Positions 50,370-59,663 of a DNA stretch of 64,000 nucleotides are shown here, one piece after another. Location of the stretch: contig CAIYBN010000120.1 of NCBI GenBank assembly GCA_903924465.1, positions 1 to 64,000 of the forward strand, given 5' to 3'. This stretch comes from an uncultured Myxococcales bacterium (GTDB lineage Bacteria > Myxococcota_A > UBA9042). Positions within the stretch are counted from its first letter, which is position 1. Each line of letters starts with the position of its first letter. The notes beneath the pieces are model-generated. The model did no database searches and had not been told where the DNA came from. It saw nothing but the letters and a program-made list of their open reading frames with translations. The position numbers and the translations under genes are program-made.

Positions 50370-50926
50370 GACGGCGAGCGACGATTCTTTTTGGCGGCAC
50401 GTTCGATCCACCGCACGTCGGCCATGTGCTCGGCGTGGCGTGGCTGCTGTCGGCATTCGACGCCGATGTCTGGATCGAGCCCGTGGATCGGCACGCGCTG
50501 GGCAAGGTTCCGGTCCCGTATGCGCAGCGCCAGCACTGGAGCCAGCTCGCCTTTGGCATCTTCGGCCCGCGCGTGTCCGTGCGCACCGATGAACAGCGGC
50601 CCGACAGTTCTGGCGCCACGATCGATCTCGTGCGGTATCTGCAGGCGTCCTATCCGGATCGTACATTTCAGCTCGCGGTCGGCAGTGACATTCTGGCCGA
50701 GCGCCACCGTTGGCACGATTTTCCCGGTCTCGTGGCGCTCGCACCGCTCATCATTCTGCCGCGACCAGGCTTTGCGATTCCTGCCGACGTGGTCGGGCAC
50801 ATTGCGCCCGTCCTGCTGCCCGACGTGAGTTCCACTGAGCTGCGCGCCGACTGGGCAGCCGGTCAGAGTCTGGCGGGACGCGTGCCCGCCGCGGTCATTG
50901 CCGCAATGGGAGCGTATGGTGCTTGA
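50366..50926 (+). CDS. nadD: Nicotinate-nucleotide adenylyltransferase family
   Basis: 'ILFGGTFDPPHVGHVLGVAWLL', 'AVGSDILAERHRWHDF', 'DVSSTELRADWAAG'. GTG start overlapping upstream stop. Confidence 0.85.
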   Translation: MRRRATILFGGTFDPPHVGHVLGVAWLLSAFDADVWIEPVDRHALGKVPVPYAQRQHWSQLAFGIFGPRVSVRTDEQRPDSSGATIDLVRYLQASYPDRTFQLAVGSDILAERHRWHDFPGLVALAPLIILPRPGFAIPADVVGHIAPVLLPDVSSTELRADWAAGQSLAGRVPAAVIAAMGAYGA

Positions 50927-51830
50927 GCCCGTGCTGATCGTGGGTGCAGGACGCGCGGGCACGACGCTGGCCGTGGCGCTGGTGCGCGCGGGGCAGCCTG
51001 TGGAGCTGGTCGCGCGCCGTGCGGAACGGCGGGCTGCCGTGATCCAGTGGTTGAAGCAGCAGCAGATCGACTTGCTGGTACGCGCCGAGCCCATTGCCGC
51101 TGCGGTTGTCGTGCTTGCGGTGCCGGATCGTGCGCTCACCGTGACAGCCCAAGGATTGGTGGCGGCAGGCGTTGTGGCGGATCACGCGTGCTGGCTGCAC
51201 CTGTCGGGCGCCGCTTCCTGGCAACTCCTGCAGGTTCCCGGTGGCGCAGAGGAGCTGGCGGCGATGCACCCACTCGCTGCTCTGCCGGATCCGCTGGACC
51301 TGGACGACGTCGCCGCGGCGATCCGGCCCTGTCGCGGTGCAACGTTCGCTGTGGCGGGCACCGATGCCGCCCGCGCCGTGGCCAGCGCGCTCATCGCCCG
51401 GCTCGGTGGTCACGTCGTCGCTGTTGCCGATGATGCGCGGCCTCTCTATCACGCCGCCGCGGCGCTCGCCGCCAACGATTTGGTCGCGCTGCTGCACATG
51501 GCCGAGAACGCCGCAGTGGCTGCCGGTTTGACGCCCGAACAGGCGCGCGACGGCTTGGGCCACCTCATGCAAACCGCGCTTGACGCGGTGCGCAGACTGC
51601 CCAACGGCGCGCCGCTGCGCCTCGGCCTGACAGGCGCGGTGGCCCGCGGCGATGCGTCAACGCTCGCGCGACACATGCAAGCGCTCGCCCAGCACGAACC
51701 CGCCAGCGCGCAAATCCACAGCGAGTTGTCCAGGGAGCTGGTCAACCTGATGCGCGGGAGCAATCTTGGCCCCGCAACCTTGGCAGCCATGGACACGGTG
51801 CTCGCGCAAGCGCTGCCGCCCGACGATTGA
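50916..51830 (+). CDS. Rossmann-like / DUF2520-type oxidoreductase-like protein
   Basis: 'VLIVGAGRAGTTLAVALVRAG', 'WLHLSGAAS...MHPLAALPDP', 'YHAAAALAANDLVALLHMAE'. Confidence 0.75.
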   Translation: MVLEPVLIVGAGRAGTTLAVALVRAGQPVELVARRAERRAAVIQWLKQQQIDLLVRAEPIAAAVVVLAVPDRALTVTAQGLVAAGVVADHACWLHLSGAASWQLLQVPGGAEELAAMHPLAALPDPLDLDDVAAAIRPCRGATFAVAGTDAARAVASALIARLGGHVVAVADDARPLYHAAAALAANDLVALLHMAENAAVAAGLTPEQARDGLGHLMQTALDAVRRLPNGAPLRLGLTGAVARGDASTLARHMQALAQHEPASAQIHSELSRELVNLMRGSNLGPATLAAMDTVLAQALPPDD

Positions 51831-53432
51831 TCACAGATGGCTGGGCCGTCGCGGCTGCGCGGCGTCGGTCTGATCCAAACGCCGGTACAGCGTCGCGCGG
51901 CTGATGTTCAGGCGCAGCGCAGTCAACTGCATGTTGTGGTCCAGCCGACGCATGGCGAGCCGAATGCCAGCGCGTTCCAGTTCCTCCACCGTCGGCAGCA
52001 AGTCCTTGGATGGAAATGCGAATTCAAGCGCCGCGTTGAGGCGATCCGCGACCGACCCCTGGCGGAGCTGCGCACTCACCTCGTGTTCTTGCATCGCTGC
52101 CGCATTCGGCGCCGGCACGGTTTCCAGGTTGCGCGGCGTCAGTCCCGACAGGTCGCCGGACTGCGCGCCAAGTGGCATCAGCTCCTGGACGAAACTCGCC
52201 GGCAAGTCGCGCAGGGCAATCGTTTCCGTGTCACACTGCAGCGCCGACCGCGCGATAATATTCTGCAATTGCCGGACATTGCCGGGCCACGGGTGCGATT
52301 CAAACAGCCGCAGCACCTCGGGCGTCACGCCTTTGATGGCCTTGCTCTCCTCGCGCGCCGACTGTTTGACGAAGTGCTCCACCAGCAGCGGAATGTCGCC
52401 CTTGCGTTCCAGCAACGGCGGCAGCGTGAGCGTGAACACTGCGAGACGATAGAACAAATCCTCGCGGAATGTGCCCGCGCGCACCATGCCCAGCAGTTCG
52501 CGATTGGTCGCGGCGATGATGCGCGAGTCGGTTTGCACCAGCGTATTGCCGCCCAGACGCTCAAACCGGCCGTCCTGCAACACCCGCAGCAGCTTCGCCT
52601 GTAGCGGCAACGACATCTCGCCGATTTCGTCGAGAAACAGCGTGCCGCCTGACGCCGCCTCAAACTTGCCGATCTTGCGGTTCTGCGCCCCCGTAAACGC
52701 GCCGCGCTCGTAGCCAAACAGCTCGCTCTCGAGCAACGTATCCGGAATTCCCGCGCAGTTGATCGCCACGAACGGCCCTTGCGCGCGCGGACCGCTGTCG
52801 TGAATCGTCCGCGCGACGACTTCCTTGCCCGTGCCGCTTTGCCCGGAAATCAGCACGTTCACGCGGCTGTGGCTCAGCCGATCGATCGCCGCCCGCACCG
52901 GTTCCATCGCCGTTGAATGCGAAATCAACGCACTGTAGCGGTCGCGCCGCGACAGCGAATTGGCCAGATGACTGACGTGCTCCTCCTGGGCGATCGCCGA
53001 AAAGGCATTGCGCACCGTGACTTTCACGCGCTCAGTCAGATCCGGACCTTTGGTGATGAAATCAAACGCACCGGCCTGCGTCGCACCGATCACGATGTCC
53101 AGATTGTCGTACGCCGTCATGATGATGATGCGATGACGCGGCTCGATTTGTTGCAGTTTGCGCAGCAGTTCGAGGTCCTGGCTGTCGGGCAGGCTCAGGT
53201 CCAGCAGCACGACCCCTGGCGGAATCGACCGCACCGCGACCTGCGCCTCGTAGGCGCTCTGCACTTTGACGCAGCGATGCCCCTCACGGGTCAGCAATTT
53301 CTCAATCAACGACGAGACATCCCGGTCGTCTTCGACGATGAGGACGTTGCCGCCCGTCAACGGCGGTACCGCGATCGGCGGCAGACCCGACAAGTCGACT
53401 TCGCGAGGCTGCGGAATGGAATCCAACGTCAT
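51831..53432 (-). CDS. NtrC-type sigma-54-dependent response regulator
   Basis: Receiver 'VLIVEDDRDV...VVLLDLSLPD...IIMTAYDN...FITKG'; AAA+ with 'GTGKEVVARTIH', 'ESELFGYERGAFTGAQ', 'GTLFLDEIGEM'; C-terminal Fis-like HTH. Confidence 0.95.
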   Translation of the reverse strand: MTLDSIPQPREVDLSGLPPIAVPPLTGGNVLIVEDDRDVSSLIEKLLTREGHRCVKVQSAYEAQVAVRSIPPGVVLLDLSLPDSQDLELLRKLQQIEPRHRIIIMTAYDNLDIVIGATQAGAFDFITKGPDLTERVKVTVRNAFSAIAQEEHVSHLANSLSRRDRYSALISHSTAMEPVRAAIDRLSHSRVNVLISGQSGTGKEVVARTIHDSGPRAQGPFVAINCAGIPDTLLESELFGYERGAFTGAQNRKIGKFEAASGGTLFLDEIGEMSLPLQAKLLRVLQDGRFERLGGNTLVQTDSRIIAATNRELLGMVRAGTFREDLFYRLAVFTLTLPPLLERKGDIPLLVEHFVKQSAREESKAIKGVTPEVLRLFESHPWPGNVRQLQNIIARSALQCDTETIALRDLPASFVQELMPLGAQSGDLSGLTPRNLETVPAPNAAAMQEHEVSAQLRQGSVADRLNAALEFAFPSKDLLPTVEELERAGIRLAMRRLDHNMQLTALRLNISRATLYRRLDQTDAAQPRRPSHL

Positions 53433-53634
53433 CACCAAGCTCCGGCCGCACGTTCTGGCGATCGTCTGGAACGGCAAACTGCCGAAACGAACGCCGCGCG
53501 CGGTGTGTTTCAAGATGAGACACATGATACGTCAACCTCTCCGGCCGTCAAGCACCCATCTGCTTTTTGCCGTGACGCCATGCCAGCTCGTCGCTACACT
53601 GCGCGCGCCCGACGCCCGGGACCGGTTGAAGTGG

Positions 53635-54744
53635 ATGCCCGATACCCTGCAGCCCTTTCGGGACGTTGACTTGCTGTCGCTGCCGCGACCGGCGCTCAAA
53701 GCGTTGTTCGCCCAAGCGGGCCACCCGGCGTTCCGCGCTGAGCAGCTGTTTCGTTGGCTGCACGTGCGGCTGGAACGCGACTGGACGTGCATGACCGACT
53801 TGCCGGCCAAACTGCGCGCCGAGCTGGCAGAAGCGCGAACGCTGGCAGTGCTGGTGCCCAGGCTGGATCGGGTTTCAGCGCTCGATGCGAGCCAGAAGAT
53901 CGTGCTGCACACCGATGACGACCACGCGATTGAAACCGTGATCATGCCGATGGAATCTGGTCACATCACGCAATGCCTGTCGAGCCAGGTGGGCTGCAAG
54001 ATGGGCTGCGATTTCTGCGCGACGGCGCGGCTGCCGGTGCGTCAGGACCTGACGGCGGGGCAGATTGTCGAGCAAGTGGCACACGCGTGCCGGCTGGGCT
54101 TTGCACTCGGGCTGCGGCGCGGCGGCGTGGCGGGCGGTGAGGAAGGGCCACTCTCAGCACGCCCGCACAACCTGGTCTTCATGGGCATGGGCGAACCGCT
54201 GGACAACCTGCAAGCCGTCATCGCCGCGCTGGATATCCTGTGTGACCCGAAGGGGTTCGACTTTTCGCCCCGCAGGATCACGGTTTCAACCGCGGGCGTG
54301 GCCAAGAACGTGGCGAAGTTGATCGCCGCACATCCGCACGTCAACTTGGCGTGGAGCTTGACCGCGACGACGGATGCAGTCCGCGACCGCCTGATGCCGG
54401 TGAATCGCGGCGTGCCGATTCGCAAGATGGTGGACGTCCTGCTGGCGCTGCCGGCGAGCGCACACCGAAAAATCACCTTTGAATATGCCCTGCTCAAAGG
54501 CGTGAATGATTCCGAGGACGACGCCCGACGGCTGGCGGCGATGGCCCGCGAGCTGGACGCGCACGTGAACGCGATTCCCTTCAACGCCTGGCCCGGCGCG
54601 GACTACCAGCGGCCGGAGCGGATGGTCATTGCGCAGTTTGTCGACGTGGCGCGGCGCGCGGGCGCGAGCGTGACGCTGCGCGAATCCAAAGGGCAGGATA
54701 TCGGCGCCGCGTGCGGGCAGCTGGCGGGAGAAACCGCCGCGTAG
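53635..54744 (+). CDS. rlmN: 23S rRNA/tRNA (adenine-C2)-methyltransferase RlmN
   Basis: 'FRAEQLFRWLHVR', 'SSQVGCKMGCDFCATARLPVRQDLTAGQIVEQV', 'LVFMGMGEPLDNLQAV', 'LAWSLTATTDAVRDRLMPVNRG'. Confidence 0.95.
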   Translation: MPDTLQPFRDVDLLSLPRPALKALFAQAGHPAFRAEQLFRWLHVRLERDWTCMTDLPAKLRAELAEARTLAVLVPRLDRVSALDASQKIVLHTDDDHAIETVIMPMESGHITQCLSSQVGCKMGCDFCATARLPVRQDLTAGQIVEQVAHACRLGFALGLRRGGVAGGEEGPLSARPHNLVFMGMGEPLDNLQAVIAALDILCDPKGFDFSPRRITVSTAGVAKNVAKLIAAHPHVNLAWSLTATTDAVRDRLMPVNRGVPIRKMVDVLLALPASAHRKITFEYALLKGVNDSEDDARRLAAMARELDAHVNAIPFNAWPGADYQRPERMVIAQFVDVARRAGASVTLRESKGQDIGAACGQLAGETAA

Positions 54745-54745
54745 C

Positions 54746-56041
54746 TCAGAAGCTGCGGCGACGACGCAGGACCAGCGTGCTCGCCAGCAGACCCAGAATG
54801 GCCAGACTCAGCGGCGCAGCTTGCGCGTTCGTTCCCGCGGTGCAGCCGGACTTGGGCGCCGTGGAACCCGTGTCGGCACTCGCTGCACCATTGCTGTTCC
54901 CTCCGACCGTGTCGCCAAATTGCTGTGGCGCACCGGAACCCGAATCCATGGACGCAGCCGCATCGGCATTGTCAAAGACCGGCGACGCATCGACGTCCTT
55001 CGTGCCACCGGTTGTACCGCCGGATGTCGACAGGCTCCCACCCATGCCCAGCGACCACGCGTCATGAGCCTCCAGCTCCGCCATCAGCGCCTTGGCCTGC
55101 GTCTCGCAGTTCTTTTCAATCGCGGAACAGCCGCTCGGCAGTTGCGTCGTGACGCATTGCTCCAACGTCGTCAATTCCGCGGTGCCAACCTTGTCGAGCA
55201 CCCAAACGCTGCACATCGCGACGCATTGCGCCTGCGCGTCGGGGCCGGGGTCGATCGGACCGCCGTCATATTGCGGCATGTTGGTGTCGTAGGACATTTC
55301 CGCATCGGGCGCCAGATCGTTGGTGTCATAGGATGCTGCGGCGTCGGGCGCCTGATCCGTGCCCGGCATGGCATCCGGGTAGCTGGGATCTGACGAGCCG
55401 GCATCCGCAGACGGGGGCACACCGCCGCCGGAACCGCCACTTGTCGATCCGTTGGCGAACGACAGATTGCACGGGACCAGCGCCGAGCAGAACGCTTCGC
55501 AGCCGGCCTGGGCGGGCACCTTGCTCAGCACAGCCACGCACACGCCGGGGCTCGCCGGGCACGGGTTGTACGGCTGATCGATGTCCATCGTCGGATACCA
55601 AGCGTCACCTTTTGGCACGCCCATTCCATCTGGATTCCACGGCATGCTGGCGTCATACGGCTCGGGCGTATTGCCGCTGCCGGCGTCATAGCTGCCAGAA
55701 CCACTTGAGCCCGCATCGGTCGAACTCCACGAGCCACCGTCGGTCCAGGAGATGCCGTCCGACGAGACGGAGATCGAGGCGTCGGAGGACGACGTACCAC
55801 CGCTGCCGGTCGAGCTGCCGTTCATGCCGCCCGGGCACGTGAAATCGCATTTTTCCCAAGTCTGGCAGGCGCTGTCGCCCGTGCACAGCTTGGCGCTCGG
55901 CACGCAGTAGCTGCCCTGACACGTTTCGTTCGCGTCCTTGCACGGCGTGGACGTCGAGCAGTAGCTGCCCGCCCATGCCGGCGCTGCCGCCACGGAAAGC
56001 ACACATCCAATCACCATGGCCCACTGTCGTTGCTTGCGCAT
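54746..56041 (-). CDS. Secreted Cys-containing low-complexity protein with MYXO-CTERM-like tail
   Basis: Signal peptide; C-terminus 'SGCTAGTNAQAAPLSLAILGLLASTLVLRRRRSF'. Confidence 0.75.
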   Translation of the reverse strand: MRKQRQWAMVIGCVLSVAAAPAWAGSYCSTSTPCKDANETCQGSYCVPSAKLCTGDSACQTWEKCDFTCPGGMNGSSTGSGGTSSSDASISVSSDGISWTDGGSWSSTDAGSSGSGSYDAGSGNTPEPYDASMPWNPDGMGVPKGDAWYPTMDIDQPYNPCPASPGVCVAVLSKVPAQAGCEAFCSALVPCNLSFANGSTSGGSGGGVPPSADAGSSDPSYPDAMPGTDQAPDAAASYDTNDLAPDAEMSYDTNMPQYDGGPIDPGPDAQAQCVAMCSVWVLDKVGTAELTTLEQCVTTQLPSGCSAIEKNCETQAKALMAELEAHDAWSLGMGGSLSTSGGTTGGTKDVDASPVFDNADAAASMDSGSGAPQQFGDTVGGNSNGAASADTGSTAPKSGCTAGTNAQAAPLSLAILGLLASTLVLRRRRSF

Positions 56042-56286
56042 CTGATCCTCCTCGCTTCGTTTGGGGCGGCCGATAGGCTCGTACCGCCATGTCGCCCGGA
56101 GACGTTGCAGAAATCGTGCCAGAATTCGGTGCGGCGTCCGGATCGGTCCAGACCTCGCGTTGCGCTTGTGTTTACTTGATGTTAGCCAGCCCGTCAACCG
56201 CATCCACGCCAAGCCGCGAAGGGCATTGCGTGCCTTCGACGTGTAGAGATTCTCTACATGCCGAACATCACCACAATTGCCAAGCC

Positions 56287-57750
56287 CTACAGCGAGCGAA
56301 CGAGGCTGTAGATCAGACCCACGCCATACCCGCTGCCGCGGTTGTCGAGAAACGCCGGTCCCGCGAGGTCGATATGCGCCCAGCGAATGTCCAGGTCGTC
56401 GATGTGCAGCCAAATCCACAGACCGGAAGCAGACGTCGCCGCGTTGGCGCGATCGGCCACACTGTTGCGCATATCCGCGACATTGCTCTTGTATTCACCC
56501 GTGTGCAGTTCCGGCGTGAACAGCACCGGCATGCAGTGATCGCCCGATTCCAAACCGGCAGCGACGACCTTGTCTTCCAGATCACCGTCGTTGCTGACGA
56601 TCGCCGCGTGCCACTTACCGGTCGCGATCAGCTGCGCGCCGGTCAACGTCGCGGCATCGATGAGGAACTTCGGTGCGTACTTGCGCGCCACATAGCTCGC
56701 CGCGTCCGCCAGCGCGATCCGCCCCTCGGCGTCCGTATTGTTGACTTCCATCGTCTTGCCGCTGTGCATTTCGATGATGTCGTCTGGCCGGTAACTATCC
56801 GGTCCGATTGCATTTTCCGCCATGGCCAGCGCCGCGATAATCCGCTTCTTCACCCCAGTCTTCGCCAGCAGCGTGAACGCGCCGAGCACCGCCGCAGCGC
56901 CACCCATGTCGCATTTCATCGTCAGCATGCGGTCGCCGACGATCTTCAGGCTGAGACCGCCGGTGTCGTAGACCAAGCCCTTGCCGATCAACGCAATGGG
57001 AGCCTCCGTCACGCCCGGCGGGTTGTAGTCGAGGATCACGACGCGCGGCTCGACCATCGCGGTCCGACCGACCGCGTGCAGGCCGCGCATGCCCAGCTTG
57101 AGCAGTTCGTCGCCGACGATGGCATCGACCGACACGTGCGCAACGCCTTCGACCGCGTGCCGCGCTTCCGCTTCAAACACCGCCGTGTCGAGCTCCTGCG
57201 TTGGCATGTCGACCAGCCGCGCCGAGTTGCGCACCGCCGCTACGCCGAGCGCCCAGGTCAGGTCCAGCGCGAGCGGGCCGGTCTTGGTGCGCAGCTGGAT
57301 CTTCAGGCTCCCTTGCGCGTTCTTGTTGGCCGACTTGCGCGAGTAGATCGAGTAGCTGCGGGCAATGCCGAAGTTCACACCGAGGGCATGTTTGGCGTCG
57401 GCAAGACCAGCCAGAATCGCTACTTTGCCACCATCGGGACGAGCGACGTTGCGCAGCGCCTGATAGATCTCATAGGCACGGGTGTCGGACAGATGCCGCG
57501 AAACTTTGTCGTACAGCGGAATCACAACCAGGGTCTTGGGCCCCGCGCCTTCCGGCAATAGCGTCGAGCCATACGCGCCGGGCCCCGGCTTCAAATCTGC
57601 GGCCAGCCGGGCCGCAGTATCGCGAATCGCTTGCGGCAGGCCCGCCAACAGCCAACTGTCGCTCAGGTCCGACTTGCGCGCGATCACCACGAGCGTATGC
57701 GCGCCCGCGAGCAGTTCTGAGTCATCCAAGGTCCAGTCGATGTGCGCCAT
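56287..57750 (-). CDS. pepA: Leucyl aminopeptidase (M17)
   Basis: 'IALIGKGLVYDTGGLSLK', 'MKCDMGGAAAVLGAF', 'NTDAEGRIALADAASYVARKYAPKFLIDAATLTGA', 'NRGSGYGVGLIYSLV'. Confidence 0.95.
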   Translation of the reverse strand: MAHIDWTLDDSELLAGAHTLVVIARKSDLSDSWLLAGLPQAIRDTAARLAADLKPGPGAYGSTLLPEGAGPKTLVVIPLYDKVSRHLSDTRAYEIYQALRNVARPDGGKVAILAGLADAKHALGVNFGIARSYSIYSRKSANKNAQGSLKIQLRTKTGPLALDLTWALGVAAVRNSARLVDMPTQELDTAVFEAEARHAVEGVAHVSVDAIVGDELLKLGMRGLHAVGRTAMVEPRVVILDYNPPGVTEAPIALIGKGLVYDTGGLSLKIVGDRMLTMKCDMGGAAAVLGAFTLLAKTGVKKRIIAALAMAENAIGPDSYRPDDIIEMHSGKTMEVNNTDAEGRIALADAASYVARKYAPKFLIDAATLTGAQLIATGKWHAAIVSNDGDLEDKVVAAGLESGDHCMPVLFTPELHTGEYKSNVADMRNSVADRANAATSASGLWIWLHIDDLDIRWAHIDLAGPAFLDNRGSGYGVGLIYSLVRSL

Positions 57751-57824
57751 GGCGAGCTCCGGGTGCGTGCGAAAGAAAAGCACGCGGTGGAAGGCGAAAG
57801 AAGCGAGGGCGAAACGGGCAGAAA

Positions 57825-57862
57825 CGAAAAAAGGCCATCCGGGAAGCTCCTGGATGGCCTTT
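57825..57862 (-). terminator. Rho-independent terminator after tRNA-Phe/tRNA-Ala
   Basis: Minus strand reads AAAGGCCATCC-aggagcttccc-GGATGGCCTTTTTT; 11-bp stem starting 1 nt after the tRNA CCA end. Confidence 0.88.
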
Positions 57863-57863
57863 C

Positions 57864-57939
57864 TGGTGGACCGGATGGGGATCGAACCCATGACCTCTGC
57901 ATTGCGAACGCAGCGCTCTCCCAGCTGAGCTACCGGCCC
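57864..57939 (-). tRNA. tRNA-Ala(CGC), CCA encoded
   Basis: GGGCCGGTAGCTCAGCTGGGAGAGCGCTGCGTTCGCAATGCAGAGGTCATGGGTTCGATCCCCATCCGGTCCACCA. Confidence 0.95.
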
Positions 57940-57988
57940 GTCGTTGAAACGGGACACGAACGGGACTCCGGCACACCGGAAGTCCGGG

Positions 57989-58061
57989 TGCCCAGGGGCG
58001 GATTTGAACCGTCGACACGTGGATTTTCAGTCCACTGCTCTACCAACTGAGCTACCTGGGC
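57989..58061 (-). tRNA. tRNA-Phe(GAA), CCA not encoded
   Basis: GCCCAGGTAGCTCAGTTGGTAGAGCAGTGGACTGAAAATCCACGTGTCGACGGTTCAAATCCGCCCCTGGGCA. Confidence 0.95.
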
Positions 58062-58167
58062 GGCATGGACTATCAGTGTCGTGTTTCGTCAGTGCGCGCA
58101 GCGCCAACGGGGCCGCCAGTTTGAGACAAACAGCCGAGGGTGTCAAGCCGTTGCCCGCGAACGAACG

Positions 58168-59511
58168 TCAGATCGTCGTCGGCGACGCGCTTTCAGGGGC
58201 GACGACCGGCGGCTCTTCGTGGAGGACCGGATCCTTGTCGACCACGCCGAAGTGGAAGCGCGCGTCGAGGTAGGCGCCGATGAGCAGAATCGAGTAGTCG
58301 CCCGGATAGCCGCTGAACGGGCTGACCTTGTGGACGTCGACGGGCGGGCTGTCGGTGTCGGAGACGGTCGCAGCGCCGTAGCGGGCCGCCATCGCAAACG
58401 ACATGTCAAACGCCGGCGAGAACTTGTAGCCAACGCCCAACGTGCCGATCTGGGTCGAACCCGGCGGGGAGCCGAATGCCGTCGGATAGCGCAGGTTGGC
58501 AGCCTTGGAGTCGAACACGTAGCCCGCGCGGAGTTCTACCGGCTTGCTGACCTTGATCGCGCCGCCCACACGGAACGTGAAGCTGTCCTGCCAATTCATC
58601 TGATTCGGCACGGTCAGGGCGTTGGACGTGCCGGCGATGATCTGGTTGCCCGCCAGGTTCACGACGTCGTTTTGCGAGTTGAAAATGTACTCAAAGTCGG
58701 CTGCGATGCGCGCAATATCGTTGATCTTCCACTGAATACCGTAGCCAAGTTTGGCCGGCAGGATGAAGTGGTAGGTCGCGTTGTCGAATTCAAACGCCGA
58801 GTACGTGATCTTGTCGGCGGACACCGTAATGTCGACCTTGTTGCGGAACGTCACACCCATGGAAACCGGGCCCACGTCGTATTGCAGGCCGAGGCGGACG
58901 CCGGTCCAGCCGACGCCTTTCATGCTCAGGTCGAGGTTGGTCACCTGCGATCCGCCGCCGCTCGGCGTGTCGAAGCGGGTGCGATCGAAGGAGGTGATGA
59001 CCGGGCGGTAGGTGACGCCGAAGCGCAGGTGCTCGAGGATCTTGAAGGAAATGGTCGGCGAGACTTCGATGAAGCTCAGCTTGGCGGAGTCGACCGCGTG
59101 GTACGTGCCGCCAAGCTTGCTGTAGTCGTAGCTGTACGTGCCGGCCGCGCCGCCGAGCAAGTACGCCGCGGCGCCGATGTGGATGCGGTCGTGCAACTGG
59201 TAGGAGCCGCCGAGAAAGAAGAACGGCGACATGGCGACTTGCGACTTGATCGACTCGGCGTGCTCGTCGGGGCTGCCTTTGATTTGACCCATCAGCGGCG
59301 AAAAATCGACGACAGCAGAGCCCTTTCCGGACAGCGAGAGACCCGCGGGATTGTGGAAAATGGCCGTCGCGTCGTCCACGGAACCGATGGCTGTGCCACC
59401 AGCGCCCATGTGGTATGCGGAATAGAGCATCGGCGTGTCGTAGCCGGCTGCAAACGCGGACGTTGCCGACAACACGGTTGCGGTAGAAACCAAACGCGCG
59501 AGCCACTTCAT
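58168..59511 (-). CDS. OmpP1/FadL-family outer membrane protein
   Basis: Signal peptide, 'GAGGTAIGSVDDATAIFHNPAGLSL', long amphipathic strands. Confidence 0.85.
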   Translation of the reverse strand: MKWLARLVSTATVLSATSAFAAGYDTPMLYSAYHMGAGGTAIGSVDDATAIFHNPAGLSLSGKGSAVVDFSPLMGQIKGSPDEHAESIKSQVAMSPFFFLGGSYQLHDRIHIGAAAYLLGGAAGTYSYDYSKLGGTYHAVDSAKLSFIEVSPTISFKILEHLRFGVTYRPVITSFDRTRFDTPSGGGSQVTNLDLSMKGVGWTGVRLGLQYDVGPVSMGVTFRNKVDITVSADKITYSAFEFDNATYHFILPAKLGYGIQWKINDIARIAADFEYIFNSQNDVVNLAGNQIIAGTSNALTVPNQMNWQDSFTFRVGGAIKVSKPVELRAGYVFDSKAANLRYPTAFGSPPGSTQIGTLGVGYKFSPAFDMSFAMAARYGAATVSDTDSPPVDVHKVSPFSGYPGDYSILLIGAYLDARFHFGVVDKDPVLHEEPPVVAPESASPTTI

Positions 59512-59663
59512 CTTCCCCTCCCAAGGCGATGTCTGCGCGAGACAATGCCAGAGATACGGGCGATCGCCAAGGGGGGAGGCCAAAGAACGTGCGGCGGGGC
59601 AAAAAACAGCGAAGGACCGAGCTTGCACCCGATCCTCCGCCGTCATTCACTTCGCAAGTTCAG

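Noticed and set aside
59513-59580. Imperfect dyad CCCTCCCAAGGCGAT...ATCGCCAAGGGGGGAGG upstream of the FadL-like gene
   Set aside because: Long spacing and mismatched ends; insufficient to call a terminator or operator.
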